64,000 bases of DNA from assembly GCA_949987565.1 (NCBI GenBank), contig OX465102.1:27225370-27289369 (forward strand). Reading direction: 5' to 3'. This stretch comes from Luidia sarsii. Lineage: Eukaryota > Echinodermata > Asteroidea > Paxillosida > Luidiidae. A program made the position numbers and the translations under genes. Positions within the stretch are counted from its first letter, which is position 1; each line of letters opens with the position of its first letter. Below the pieces are notes generated by a model, which saw only the letters and a program-made list of their open reading frames with translations, did not search any database and was not told where the DNA came from. This document shows, piece by piece, positions 34,335 to 63,648 of this stretch.

Positions 34335-34960
34335 GTGATTAATTAGCCATCAAATTGAAATAGCAAAGTAAATTTGACTGCGTGGGATTTGAACTTGAGG
34401 GCTCTATCTGGGGCCAATTTCATAGAGCCGCTTAAAGTCCGTACACAACATTGGTCGAGGTCAAAGAATAGCATCCATACATTGTGATCCAAAATGTGCA
34501 TGAAATAGCACACCTGTGAAAATTTCAGCTCAATCTGCCAACCGATTCCTTTTACTCTTTTCTCCCAAAATACAACATTTTAGGCAGAAATATTTCAGTG
34601 CGAGGTTTCTACTATAACCATCTTCAAACTGTATAAGTTTCATGTAAATCTGTGAACATTCCTGTTTTTCGATCTTACCAATGTTGTGTAGGGGCTTTAA
34701 GCGGATTTGGGTGCTGAAGCAGCTCTATAAAAAATTGGCCCTTGGGCTAATGTTACTGGCCCCAGACTGTTTCGATTTCTAGCAGGACCGTCCTAACAGG
34801 AGAAATGTGCCTTTGGGTGGGGTCCTGCTGCGATCAAAACGCCAGGCACTATGATGATTTGAAGAATGGGAAGAGAAATTGGACTGCGACTTCAACCCAG
34901 GCCTCTGTACCAGTGCTCTTTTCACCCGAGCTATCCAATATGCAGCTATCCCATACGATT
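34335..34960. mobile_element. SINE fragments, TIR MITE and foldback
   Basis: 34370-34415 and 34875-34950 are minus-strand tRNA-SINE pieces (gactgcgacttcaacccagg, ttcacccgagctatcc). 34414-34744 is a TIR element with ggggccaatttcatagagc facing gctctataaaaaattggccc. 34757-34852 is a diverged copy of the hammerhead-like foldback. Confidence 0.55.
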
Positions 34961-35077
34961 TGAGGCATAAAATACAGGACATCCTCTGCCAGCCCTTCCA
35001 AAAGCATATACCGGGTAAGCAAACAAGGGAAAGGGAAAAAGATTAACAGGAAATTTTAAATATATAATTATGCCAAT

Positions 35078-35190
35078 AGCAAAGGAAATTTGACTGCACT
35101 AGGATTTAAACCCAGGCTGTACATGTACCACCGAAGCTATACAGCCCTTACATAGGTGGCGGCCTTCTTAAACAGTCAAGTACCTTGGCT
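35078..35190 (-). mobile_element. tRNA-derived SINE fragment
   Basis: aatttgactgcactaggat, ttaaacccagg and gaagctatacagccctta are the reversed B-box and A-box parts of the family. Confidence 0.55.
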
Positions 35191-38100
35191 AAGAACATTT
35201 CCCAACGCTTGCAATGACGGCCTCATATTGTGAGGGGCAGATGCCAACCAGGTAGTTCTCACTGCAACAGCCAGCCAATGCTGATCAGCAGAGGCCAATC
35301 CTTTGCGCCCCCCCCAAAAAAAAAAACAAAAAAAAAACTAGAGATTTATGTCTGTTGGCTAACAGAACATAACGCTTTTCCGCATCTGGCTCTCTTAAAA
35401 AAAAAAAAAAAAAAAAAATTGACATCAGCGGGATTCGAACTCGTAACCTCAATTTCTACCCCAAAACGCACGTGCATATTTCGTGCACAAAGTGTATGGG
35501 ACTTCATTATAACATTCAAAAAATCCTAATAATTCTGAACAATGGTCAATTGGTTCCAAACTCAGGATTTAGAATGTCTAGCCCAATAGCTAAATGCCTA
35601 CCAAATTTCGAGACGATTGACCTTTGGCAAATATGCGTTTTAAACACACGCATTTTGATGACGTCACGATTGCGTCATGGCATGTTGGCCCCGGAGGGTG
35701 TTTCTAGACTACATCCCTAATAGATATAATCGAAAAAATCAAAAAAATCTTGCTCCATTTGCCAAATATGCTCAATTGAATGTTAAAATCATAAAAGTTT
35801 ATGACCTCATTAATATTCATGAGATGACGTCACGATCAAATGAGGGCAATTTTTGGATACACCTTTTCCCAACTTAGATATACTGCAAAATTGAAACCAA
35901 ACAAAATTGCATTTTTGCTTAAAATGGCGTTTGAAATTTGCCACTTTAAACCACTGTCACGTGACACGTGGTGATGTCATGACGTTTTCAAGACTACGAC
36001 GCAACATTTCAGCAAGGGTTTTATGCATTTACCAAGTTTGAAAAAAATCAAAATTTGTTCAATGGCAAAAATGCCTTCCGAAAAAACCGTGTGCTTTGTC
36101 TATGGGATTTTTCCGACAAGAAAAAGAAGAAGAAGAAGAAGAAAAAAAAAAATCTTAACAATAACAATAGCTTTTTCGCTTCGCGCGAAAAAGCTAAAAA
36201 ACACTGCAACTGCAAGCATCATCTCATTCTCAGCTTCAGCGCCGAGACCTCAGGCAACAATTCAATCTATTTACATCCAACTCATCAGAACATATACAAC
36301 AGAATGTACAACTAGATGGGCCACGTACAGTATCTACCCTTTTCTCATCTCATAATAGTATTCAACAGGGACTCAATAGGGATTGTGGTGGCTTGCATCA
36401 AATGAGGATTAACTTGCGACTTATTGCTAACCACCTTCTGTGTGGACTCTCCACAACCAGTTTATCAACCAACTTTCTTCCTGTCCTATCTCAGCAGTGC
36501 ATCTGACAAAGTATAGCTATATCTACAAGTACAAAGCTCATGCCTTTTTTTTTTTTACTGGGTTGGTCTTATAACATGCAACCACCCAATGTTTTGTGAA
36601 TCTGTAGAGAGAGGAAATGTCAGACACATCCAATCTGAGACACTGGTAAGCCTTGACGAGACCAACAGTCCATTTCTCAGAAAGGAAAAGTGCCGCACCA
36701 AGGCACCATTCCAAAATGCTCTGCTGTATTGAAAGGTCCCTTCAGACTGAGAAAGGTCTCGGCCTCTGACAGTCTGAGAAAGGTCGCCTTCAGATTTAAC
36801 CGTCGAGCCCTCTGTCCTTGAACATTCTTAAAATTGTGGTCATTTATTCAAGTGAGAATGTATGTTTCAACATTCGTGTAACTTAAATTGATAAGATATC
36901 TTCCCATAGGATGCTCATCGCAACTACATGTACATGTAGTGTCATTTTACTTCTTTGTCATAATCATTTATACATGGGGAGATGACTGAGACATCCCCCC
37001 CCCCCCCTCAGTAGTCTGATACTAAAGCACACGAGCACACATCTTTGTTATAGGAGTTAAAGAATTCATTTGGGTATGTACTGTACATAGGTTTAACAAG
37101 TTTGACTCTGTCCTCATATTTACAGTCAAAAAAGAAATTTTGTGCTACAGCAACTCCATGGAATTGGGCCCTGTATGAGCAGGGACTGAAAGGAGACTCT
37201 GGTTTTCTGGCTCACTCACATAATTATGTGATGCTCCATCCACCTTATGTCTGTGTTTATTGGTGCCATCTTTGCCAAGATTGTACTTCGATCGTCTACT
37301 TTCATTGCATCTGACGAAGCAGTCGTTGCTATGGAAGTTTATGCACTTTTCCAAACGTTTAAGTGTTCTCCTTCCTTTCGTTCATGTGTTGAGGAAAATA
37401 AGACCACTGAAGTTAGTGGCACTCCTGGGAAAGAAATACTTTTGGAGCGATCAACCATTCCAGGGTGTTACAGTGCTGAGCCATAGGGACAGGGCAAGAT
37501 TTGAAATTGTTGACATCTGAAATGCCTAGATGCAACAGGCCATTACTCAGTGGAGAATGTAAACAGATTCTTGGTCGTCTTCAATCGTTTATGTACACAC
37601 GCGCCGCCTTCCATCGCTTGCAGTTGAAACGTGGCAAAGGTATACGCTGTCAAAGTCATTTCCTCACGACAAAGTCAACTTGGCCCAGCCACGGCAGCTG
37701 GTTCGCACTTTGGTTCACGGCGCTTTGCTACCGACTGTCTGGAACTACTTTTATTCAAAGTCCCACATTAGAATGGCCCGGCGTTTTAATCCTAACAGCA
37801 CCATCCTCAATGGCATCAGATTTATGGTTTGAGAGACAATACATTTCTACAATTCTGATTCCCACTGATGTGTGCACGATGCAGCAAAGCAAGCAACAAT
37901 TCTTAATTACTGTCTTTGTTCGATTTCAATGAAGTCACGATGGAAACAAGGATCGTTTAAATGCAATATGCTCACAGTATGAATGATTTGATTCCTAAAG
38001 AGTCAGCTTGCATCGGCGATCAGTGATAAAACGAAAGTGACCGCTGAAGGTAGTGATGTTTGACTTTGATAGCTTATACTTATACAACTAATACGAGGGG

Positions 38101-38244
38101 TATTTAACCAACGCCTACTCCAGCTCCATGAATGAACTTTCTCCACCCCGTTCGGTCTAGCAGATGTCAGTTCATCGGTGTCAATCAGACCAGTGTCTCT
38201 CTCCAGTGTGTCTACGGTACATAGGTGGTCCTATATAGGTGGTC
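35191..38244. other. Spacer downstream of NCDN
   Basis: Contains A-runs (35311-35333, 35397-35419), a reversed tRNA-like B box at 35428-35446 (gggattcgaactcg), two TGACGTCA sites (35659, 35825), a GAA-rich run at 36120-36150, and a diverged hammerhead-like copy at 36735-36815. No gene recognised; a 143-codon frame at 37501 has no conserved features. The proximal 490 bp probably holds the NCDN 3' UTR. Confidence 0.4.
37750..37755 (-). terminator. Possible NCDN poly(A) signal
   Basis: TTTATT on plus is AATAAA on minus, the first such hexamer after the NCDN stop (about 490 nt downstream). Motif only. Confidence 0.3.
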
Positions 38245-57153
<18,909 letters not shown>

Positions 57154-57353
57154 GGCTGGGTTGGTTTTTTTTGGGGGGGGGGGTTGGGAGGGGATGAATT
57201 TCTTTACAGGTCTGTACTCTCTCTATTTCATGAAAAAGAAAGGGGAAGAGATAATCAGCTGAATCCATAATAACATGTTTTAGTTGTTGCCTACATTACT
57301 AGTGTAACTTCATCGGCAAGATTTTAATTTAATACCCGCACTGCCAAACAAAA
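57154..57353. other. Upstream of NCDN start
   Basis: C-rich on the NCDN strand (11-G run at 57173-57183 on plus), consistent with a 3' splice site in front of the ATG. No TATA box seen. Confidence 0.35.
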
Positions 57354-57535
57354 AATCAAAATTTAGTGGGCCTGACGTTTCGATCATAGCAGGACCTTTC
57401 TCCAAGGACCTTTCTCTGCCAGTTTGAGAAAGGTCCTGCTAGGATCGAAACGTCAGGCCCACTAAATTTTGAGATTTGCATTTTGGTAATTTTAGTTAGT
57501 AAGCAGTTTGCAAAAGTTTTGTAAATATCACTTTG
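57354..57535. mobile_element. Foldback with paired hammerhead-like motifs
   Basis: Minus-facing 57368-57406 and plus-facing 57422-57460, enclosed by tcaaaatttagtgggcc and ggcccactaaattttga. Followed by the agtaagcagtttgcaaaag flank. Confidence 0.75.
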
Positions 57536-57589
57536 TAAAAGTCTAGGGGAAAAAAATAAACCCAAATTAGGCCACCAATTGAAATGTAG

Positions 57590-57735
57590 ACAATGACCAT
57601 GGTCTGGCACCACCACTTGCTGAAGAAAGTGGACTTAGAGTTTTCCCCAAAATCATGATTTTCTGACGCGTATGTGTGGCGCATATGCAGGAATAGTGAA
57701 GTGCATGCTTTGTACAGAGCAATGTACCGACAGCC
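57590..57735. repeat. Uninterrupted copy of a dispersed repeat
   Basis: gaccatggtctggcacca, cacttgctgaagaaagtgg, cttagagttttccccaaaat and catgattttctgacgcgta. The same sequence at 59817-60475 is split by an insertion, so this copy shows the pre-insertion state. Confidence 0.65.
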
Positions 57736-58064
57736 AACTACAACTTACAAATGTATCTAGGCTAATCATATCATGGATTTAATCTATTTCAACACGGAAC
57801 GTAGACAGTGTCAAACCATGGCCAAACCAAATGATTGACGCAACTACTGATTACTGGCTTTTGAGTAGTCCGAGTAACTTGGACCTGACAAGTCACCCTT
57901 TTTTGAAATTTGAAATTTTGAGGGTCGGGTAGAGTCCAAGGAAAATGAGTAATTCGGAGCTTGAACCGAGACTTTGAAAAAAAACAACCCTTCTGAAAAC
58001 TATTCAGAAAACAGTCGTAGGGCTCAACGCGTGCACACTGCCGCAGACAAAGTTCACACCCGGA

Positions 58065-58143
58065 CTAATTGCGGTAACCGTAACCCTCATCCTCCCGAAG
58101 GTCTCTGACCTTCGGGAGGATGAGGGTTACGGTTACCGCAACT
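58065..58143. mobile_element. 79-bp foldback insertion with 9-bp target duplication
   Basis: 35-nt arms 58069-58103 and 58107-58141 are perfect complements around a 3-nt loop. acacccgga stands at 58056-58064 and again at 58144-58152. Confidence 0.85.
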
Positions 58144-58167
58144 ACACCCGGACCTGCCTGCACATCG

Positions 58168-58205
58168 TGACGTCATGCAGTTTCAAATCAAAGATGGCCA
58201 CCCCA
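58168..58205 (+). promoter_or_regulatory. CRE plus YY1-like initiator in divergent spacer
   Basis: TGACGTCA (58168-58175) is followed 16 bp later by caaagATGGCCacc (58189-58202), which resembles both a YY1 core-promoter element (AAGATGGC) and a strong start-codon context (a 14-codon ORF). It is in the spacer between the NCDN and DDX11 starts but also inside a TIR element. Function is inferred from motifs only. Confidence 0.3.
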
Positions 58206-58681
58206 ATTCGGCTAGTCGACCCGTTCTCGGTCAACTGAGGGGAAATTTCGCCCTTTTTCCCAAATGTGAGTAAAACAAAATGACAAGTATTGGAATCTGT
58301 GATTCTCACTAAATCCTCAATGGGCGCGTCAGACGGTTTTACGGGTGTTTTTGGGGGAAATCTGGGGATTTCGGAAGGGTTGTTTGTTTCAAACTCCCAG
58401 TTCAGTCACCCGACCCTCAAAATTTCAAAATTCGACCAAAAAAAAAGTGACTTGTCGGGTCCAAGTTACTCGGACTAGTTACTATTAATTAATAAATTAT
58501 ACTAATTCAGTAATTCAGTAATTGGACCTTCCTGGTGTTAACCCATTACTGGATGAGTACAACGAAAAGTAAACTACTGGTAGTCAAACTCAAACTCAAA
58601 GCAAAAGGAAACAAAACACAGAAAAGCAAAACAAGACAACAGCAAGTGATAGACTAGTAAGTAGTGAGTGTTTAGTGATAT

Positions 58682-58984
58682 TTACAGCAGTTCGTTGATC
58701 ACACCGAATATTTTTCTGTTCACGTATGTAATTACGATCCACGAAAAAATGGCAGCAAAGGAGAGGAAAATCATCGCGGAACAGAAACGGTAGCAATCCA
58801 TCCTGCGGCGTCTGCTGGACCTTCCATGGATGGCTTTCCTGCGGCGACTCCGATCGCCGTATTTCGTGCAACAAAAGGCAGGGCAAATTGTCGATTTTTT
58901 TTTTTCCCGGAGGTCCGCCTGTTTGGTTTGGTCTGGTGGCCCGACTTGTCCCGGTGCATTCGTTAGTGCAAATATAAACAGCAT
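58682..58984 (-). CDS. Possible small membrane-protein ORF, unrecognised
   Basis: An ATG at 58984 opens 100 codons on minus. Visible features: a short hydrophobic start (MLFIFALTNAPG), a cysteine pair ICPAFCC, an Arg-rich stretch (SRRRKAIHGRSSRRRR), a transmembrane-like segment (MIFLSFAAIFSWIVITYV) and a basic tail. No family recognised. An internal ATG at 58796, with good context, would give only the C-terminal 38 residues with the membrane segment. It lies in the NCDN-DDX11 spacer, in the NCDN orientation. It could be chance. Confidence 0.25.
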   Translation of the reverse strand: MLFIFALTNAPGQVGPPDQTKQADLREKKKSTICPAFCCTKYGDRSRRRKAIHGRSSRRRRMDCYRFCSAMIFLSFAAIFSWIVITYVNRKIFGVINELL

Positions 58985-59389
58985 CAAACTAATTGTCAAG
59001 CTGATCGGTAATTGACCCTCTGACCTCAAGATGAATTCGGCGAGATCATTAAAATAAGGTGTAGGATTGTTTTTCCTTTGGCTCTCTTCTGATCAAAGAA
59101 ACAGAAGAATGCGTATCTTTTTTAATAAATGTATATAACAGTTTATTTATCTTTACATCTCTTGAATGATAGAGACGAACATATTCACAATAAGGTCACT
59201 AAATTGTTGTGATGAGTCCATAATTAAGTTTTGAATCACCCTTTAAAAATGGTACAGTCGTCTGTCTAGACAGGTTTTTTTTTTTTCAAAGCTTGAGCGC
59301 GCGCTATTTGGCCTGAAGCGCGCGTAATTGTGTTACATGCAAATCAGCGCACGTACCACTACTCCATAGTCAGATGCACGTACAGTCAG

Positions 59390-59735
59390 TAGTACTACTA
59401 CTAGTACTAGTACTAGTAGTAGTAACTATGCACAGACAAGATCTGACACCGGCGGTGTTTTGGTGAGTGCAGTGCACAGGGTGACTCAATCACTGTGTCA
59501 GTGTCACTCGGTTGTAATTGTACTTGTCAAGTGTAGTTCAGTTGTAGTTGTAGCTTTTGCATGAACACTTCCCTGTTGAGTGTTGGTCACCGACCGAGTT
59601 GGTCACGGACCGAGTTGGTCACGGACTGAGTTGACTGGGACCGAGTTGGTTACGAACCGAGTTGACATGGAACCTCCATGACATAGGCCTACACTAGTAG
59701 TACTAGTACTAGTAGTACAGTACAGTACTTTCAAG
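59390..59735. repeat. TAC microsatellites and GACCGAGTTGGTCAC minisatellite
   Basis: (TAC/AGT)n at 59391-59422 and 59692-59728. Between them 59586-59667 repeats a 15-17-bp unit (gaccgagttggtcac) five times. Confidence 0.8.
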
Positions 59736-59886
59736 TTACATTTTATTACTGCACATGCATTTAGAATTAGAGGGCAAGATTTTATTTACCCTCAGCCTCA
59801 CTATAAAGTATGATTGTAAGTAATGGTCTGGCACAAGTTGAACAACCACTTGCTGAAAAAATTGGACTTACAAGTTACAGTTTTCC

Positions 59887-60370
59887 TAGTCCCACTTACT
59901 GCAATACTGGGCCGCTAGGAGTAGGAGCTCCTCTAAAACAATTTGTGTGTTGATCTGTCGCACTAGCCTTCCACTGCGTCTAATATTTTTATAGTAAAAC
60001 ATATTCTCAACAGATGGCCTTAATAAAAGTGCCCAAAATCGCGTCAAAAGATTCAATAAAAATACCTGATTAATTTTTGGATTGCAATTCTGACAAAATG
60101 TCTCCTACAGTCCTAGTCCTATGTATGTCGGCATCAGACATGTCGAGTTGTTCAAAACGCAATATGTTTATACACCGTGTACACGATGTAAAATCTCATC
60201 ATGTGCTTTAGCAATGAGCCCACATACAAACCATAATTTATTACACAAAGACTGGGTACTAGACTTTGAGAATGTCTGTTTTACTATATTAGACGTGGTG
60301 GGACGCTAGTGCGACAGATCATCACACAAATCGTTTCAGAGGAGCTCCTAGTGGCCCAGTAAGTGGGACT
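59887..60370. mobile_element. 484-bp TIR element with 10-bp target duplication
   Basis: tagtcccacttact faces agtaagtgggact; pairing continues through ctgggccgctaggag and ctcctagtggcccag and a gatctgtcgcactagc pair. acagttttcc occurs at 59877-59886 and 60371-60380. A paralogous site without insertion is at 57590-57735. Confidence 0.85.
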
Positions 60371-60599
60371 ACAGTTTTCCCTAAATTCATGATTCTTTGG
60401 CCCGTATGTAGGTCGATCAAGTAGGAATAGTAAAGTGAACGTTCTGTACACAGTGCACAGTCTAAGATAATTGACAAGGGACTAGGCAAGTGCAGGCATT
60501 TTCGACCAGGAAGGGGATTCACCCAGCTAGTGTACCGGGGTATACAAAAACTACACAGCTGGTCAAATTTTTGGTCGGTTGAATCGGTCGAATACCCCT

Positions 60600-60700
60600 G
60601 CATTTAACCCTACTGGTATTTTAGAGCCAGAGGTCGCAGGCCCAAGTCCTGGTCCAGTCAAATTTGCTTTGTCATTTCAAAACAAACATTTATAGAACAT
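60600..60700 (+). mobile_element. SINE fragment
   Basis: agccagaggtcgcaggccc, aagtcctggtccagtcaaatt and gctttgtcatttc match the B-box half of the family. Confidence 0.45.
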
Positions 60701-60966
60701 CCTTGAAATGAAATTAATGTCATAATTATACACTTTGTGACTTTAGCTTTTTATTTTCAGTATTGCCTGTGCTAAAACTGGGAAGCAGTATACTCTGAGA
60801 ACATATTGGCACTTCCTTGTTGATGTTGATTTGTCCCAATTTTGCTTGCCTGACTCCTCAGAATGGGTGTCTGAGGGTTAGAGAACCAATCAACAATCGG
60901 GCTCAGTGGTAACCCCCCGCACCCCCCCCCCCTCGATCCCCAGCGGTTGAGTAGACCGTAGGCGTT

Positions 60967-61155
60967 ATGGCCTCTCAAAGTCCGTCCGTGACCTCCGACT
61001 GCGACTGCGACAGGGGTGTTAAGGAGGAGGAGACGAGCCTTCCCGCCTTCCCCTTCCCCTTCACCCCGTACCCCATCCAGGAGGACTTCATGAGGGGCCT
61101 CTACTCCACCATCGAGGCGGGGAAGGTGGGGATCTTCGAGAGCCCCACTGGAACG
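60967..61155 (+). CDS. DDX11: DDX11 exon with start codon
   Basis: MASQSPSVTSDCDCD, then PFPFTPYPIQEDFMRGLYST and GKVGIFESPTGT; donor acg/GTGAGT, phase 0. Confidence 0.93.
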
Positions 61156-63648
61156 GTGAGTTACTTCCCCCTTCCTGAACCCCCACTCCCCTGACTTCCC
61201 CATTCACAATTTGCGCCCAGAAAGGTCCTGCTAGGATCGAAACATCAGGCCCTCTAACTTTTGACAAAAATCTATTATCATTATCATTATTGCATTATCA
61301 ATGCAATGGAACAGGGCAAGTCTCTCAGCTTGATCTGTGGCGCTCTGAAATGGCTGAACGACCACCAAGCAAAGGAGCGGCTGGAAACGGAGGCTATACT
61401 CCAAGGAGAAAAGGGGCAAGTATCAACAAATATATGACTGTGTACTTTGTTTCCAACCATTTTGTTTCCAACCATTTTGTTTTCAACCATAGGCACTTTA
61501 ATTGCCAGAAACCCCCAAACCAGATTTCACGGAGAGAGCTCCTTTGCTCGCAAAGTTTTCTGTGGTTTCTGTCGTTCCCTGTTGACACACAGGGGATGGC
61601 AACAGCGCCCTCTTGTGCTAGTATAAGGAGAGCACGCACAGTCCAAAATGTTGAGTGGCTGAGTTGTTGAGTTGAGTCTTTCAAGAATGGGTGTTGCTCT
61701 GAGAAGAGCCGGTAACTCAACGTTTTGGGTAGTGTGTTCTCTGCCCTGACGAACCCGCCCCTTATGACAAAAGGTGAAGTTTCAGTACTTTCTCAATGAT
61801 AGCTGATCAACTTGTGCAGATCCCATAAAAGCATCTAACAAATTGTTGTTGGTGGGGGTTTTTTGGGGCCCCGTGGTTTCCCCACACTCAATTTAACAAT
61901 TTAATAGATTCTTAAAATTTAGTGGGCCTGACGTTTCGATCCTAGCAGGACCTTTCTCAAAGGCAGAGTGACAAGAACAAAACAGATACATGTACACGAA
62001 GGAAGGGGGAGAGAGTGAATAGGACACGGATGAGAAACAAAGGACAAAGAGTGAAGCTGGTAGGGAGAGATCAAAGGGAAGGGCAAGGAGTAGGGTAGGA
62101 ATTAGTGAGAAGAGGGGGAAAGATCAAAGAGAAGGGCAAGGAGTAGGGTAGGGATTAGTGAGAAGAGGGGGAAAAATCAAAGAGAGAAGTGTGAAGGACT
62201 GAACACAAAAGAAGGATTATCAGAAAGCTGCGTGGTGTTAGTCATTACCCTCCTGGATGTTGAGACCATGTGGTTGAATAGTCCGAAGATGCTTCATCCA
62301 CATTTTCTCACGGCTATTAAAGACGGACAGCATTACTACGGTGACCAAGTGATTCTATGCCCAGTACACTCATATCTGATATCGAATGATCAGGGAGATT
62401 GAAGTGATACCCAACAGGGGTGTCCATTAATAGATTGACTGATTGTGGCTGTGCCCAAAAGCCTATCCACATCGGAATGAAGGATAATGGGTTTCCTCTG
62501 TGTTGGAATATGGTTTTTGTGTTTGCGAATGAACAGGAGCACCGATATTGATGAGACCATTGACCAGCAACCCGCCTCCAGCTCCGAACCCGACTGGGTC
62601 TTGGAGTACGACAATAAGCGAGCGCAGATGGAAAAAGCGACCTTGCTCAGGGTGAGTGGAAATCGCTGCGCAGGGGCTCGAAGTATCCGCTAGACCGTGG
62701 ACTGAGTCTAGAGATTGCAACGTTGGTCTAGTGCAGAGTGTGACCACACTGGACCAGCTGTGTAGAGCTCTTTTCTTGCCCACCACTGGAGGAAAGGGAA
62801 ACATCTTCAGAAAGATATTGTTTGTCTAAACTTTAAAAAAAAAATATCATTTCATTCCACCAGCTCATGCAAACGTCAGGCCCTCTAAACATTTTAAACG
62901 TGTATATTGTTGGTCATTTAAGTCAGTTACTTAAATAATTATTACTAATTGTTAAAACTCATTGAAATAGTCCCCCAAAATTGACTGGTCTAGGCCTTGA
63001 ATCCGAGACCTCTGGCTCGGTGTACATGCACTCTAGCCACCCGACTTGTGCAGCTTTTCCAGTGGCAGTCCTCCCAAATGTTCAGCTATCTTGGTCGGGA
63101 TGGGGGCGCCAGTCAGAAGCACTTCACCCACCCCTCCCTCTTCTTCTGTTTGATTGAAAATATGAAATGTACTCATTTTGCTGTTTTTGTTTATTGCCAG
63201 GAGGCTTCTTCTCCTCTGTTTGATTGAAAATATGGAATGTAAAGAAAAGTGGAAAGGGTGATCAAAGTCACACGATGTGTCATTGCTGGTGGCGACTTTT
63301 CGGTTGCTAACTGCTAACCTTCATCAGGCAACTGAAGAATGCGCGCTGCGGCGTCTGTTTTTTTTCGCTTCGCTGGTTCCTGTGTACCGGTTTGCGGACG
63401 TCGTAGTAGTGATCGTGCGGTTTGGCGTGCGATTCTGGCGTCCACTAGCGGCCCCGTCCGTGGTGGGTCGGCGGTCGTGGCGTCTGATGGTGGGGAGCCA
63501 GAAACCGGGGATGTCAATGCCGCTGAAATGTACTCATCGTGCTGTTTTTGTTTATTGCCAGGAGGCTCAGCAGTTGGTTTTGAAACGGGAGTCCAAGCTC
63601 CAACAGATGCGGCAGGAGCTGAAGAACAAGGGCATTGTCAAACGGAAG
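60967..63648 (+). CDS. DDX11: DDX11/ChlR1 DNA helicase, 5' part
   Basis: Coding exons 60967-61155, 61315-61415, 62537-62651 and 63562-63648 join in phase to 164 residues; the gene continues past the window. DDX11 (yeast Chl1) is an XPD-family superfamily 2 Fe-S DNA helicase with a role in sister-chromatid cohesion and in unwinding forked and quadruplex DNA in the nucleus. Seen: an FPFPFTPYPIQEDFM Q-motif-like block, then Walker A ESPTGT-GKSLSLICG split exactly by intron 1, then the family's charged linker (LKRESKLQQMRQELKNKG). The helicase motifs and the cysteine cluster lie beyond the edge. The start ATG (gttATGg) is preceded by a C-run and ccccag, so a 5' non-coding exon is likely. Head-to-head with NCDN. 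Confidence 0.92.
61215..61262 (+). mobile_element. Isolated hammerhead-like half
   Basis: gaaaggtcctgctaggatcg, aaacatcaggccctctaac, without a facing partner. DDX11 intron 1. Confidence 0.5.
61315..61415 (+). CDS. DDX11: DDX11 exon, completes Walker A
   Basis: Acceptor atggaacag. Encodes GKSLSLICGALKWLNDHQAK and ends ILQGEK plus two bases. The donor in phase with the next exon is GC (aaaggg/GCAAGT). Confidence 0.9.
61678..61760. mobile_element. Partial copy of the 26152 palindrome family
   Basis: gttgctctgagaagagccgg, taactcaacgttttgggtag; only one arm. DDX11 intron 2. Confidence 0.5.
61909..62417 (-). mobile_element. 5'-truncated Penelope-like element, 3' end
   Basis: Hammerhead-like motif at 61924-61962, 3' UTR with an agggcaag/gatcaaag duplication as in the 49.8-kb copy, then the ORF tail (62240-62415) with frameshifting indels near 62315-62325. 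Truncated at the same point as the 4.4-kb copy. DDX11 intron 2. Confidence 0.65.
62537..62651 (+). CDS. DDX11: DDX11 exon, linker
   Basis: Acceptor gaatgaacag, donor agg/GTGAGT. Encodes STDIDETIDQQPASSSEPDW and VLEYDNKRAQMEKATLLR. Confidence 0.88.
62855..63130. mobile_element. Hammerhead-like scrap and minus SINE
   Basis: 62860-62935: aaacgtcaggccctctaaac and the agtcagttac flank. 62975-63115 on minus: tagagtgcatgtacaccgag, gaggtctcggattcaaggcc, agaccagtcaatttt. DDX11 intron 3. Confidence 0.5.
63140..63561 (+). repeat. Intron 3 local duplication including a 3' splice site
   Basis: tgaaatgtactcat, ttgctgtttttgtttattgcc and aggaggct occur at 63163-63206 and again at 63523-63566. A second repeat (gtttgattgaaaatatg) stands at 63149 and 63219. 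Confidence 0.8.
63562..63648 (+). CDS. DDX11: DDX11 exon, linker
   Basis: Acceptor tttattgccag, donor aag/GTACAA. Encodes EAQQLVLKRESKLQQMRQEL and KNKGIVKRK, phase 0 both ends. Confidence 0.88.

Larger units (their letters stand above)
57855..58485. mobile_element. 630-bp TIR element in NCDN-DDX11 spacer
   Basis: gtccgagtaacttggacctg faces gtccaagttactcggac. The pairing continues inward through gacaagtcacccttttttga and aattttgagggtcggg. Contains the 79-bp foldback at 58065 and a CRE/YY1-like patch. Confidence 0.75.

Noticed and set aside
37501..37932. 143-codon frame downstream of NCDN
   Set aside because: Starts at a non-ATG codon, shows no conserved motif, and has no splice or composition support.
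63202..63229. Alternative DDX11 exon start at the duplicated acceptor
   Set aside because: The reading frame stops after eight codons; treated as a decoy, reported as a finding and not as an exon.
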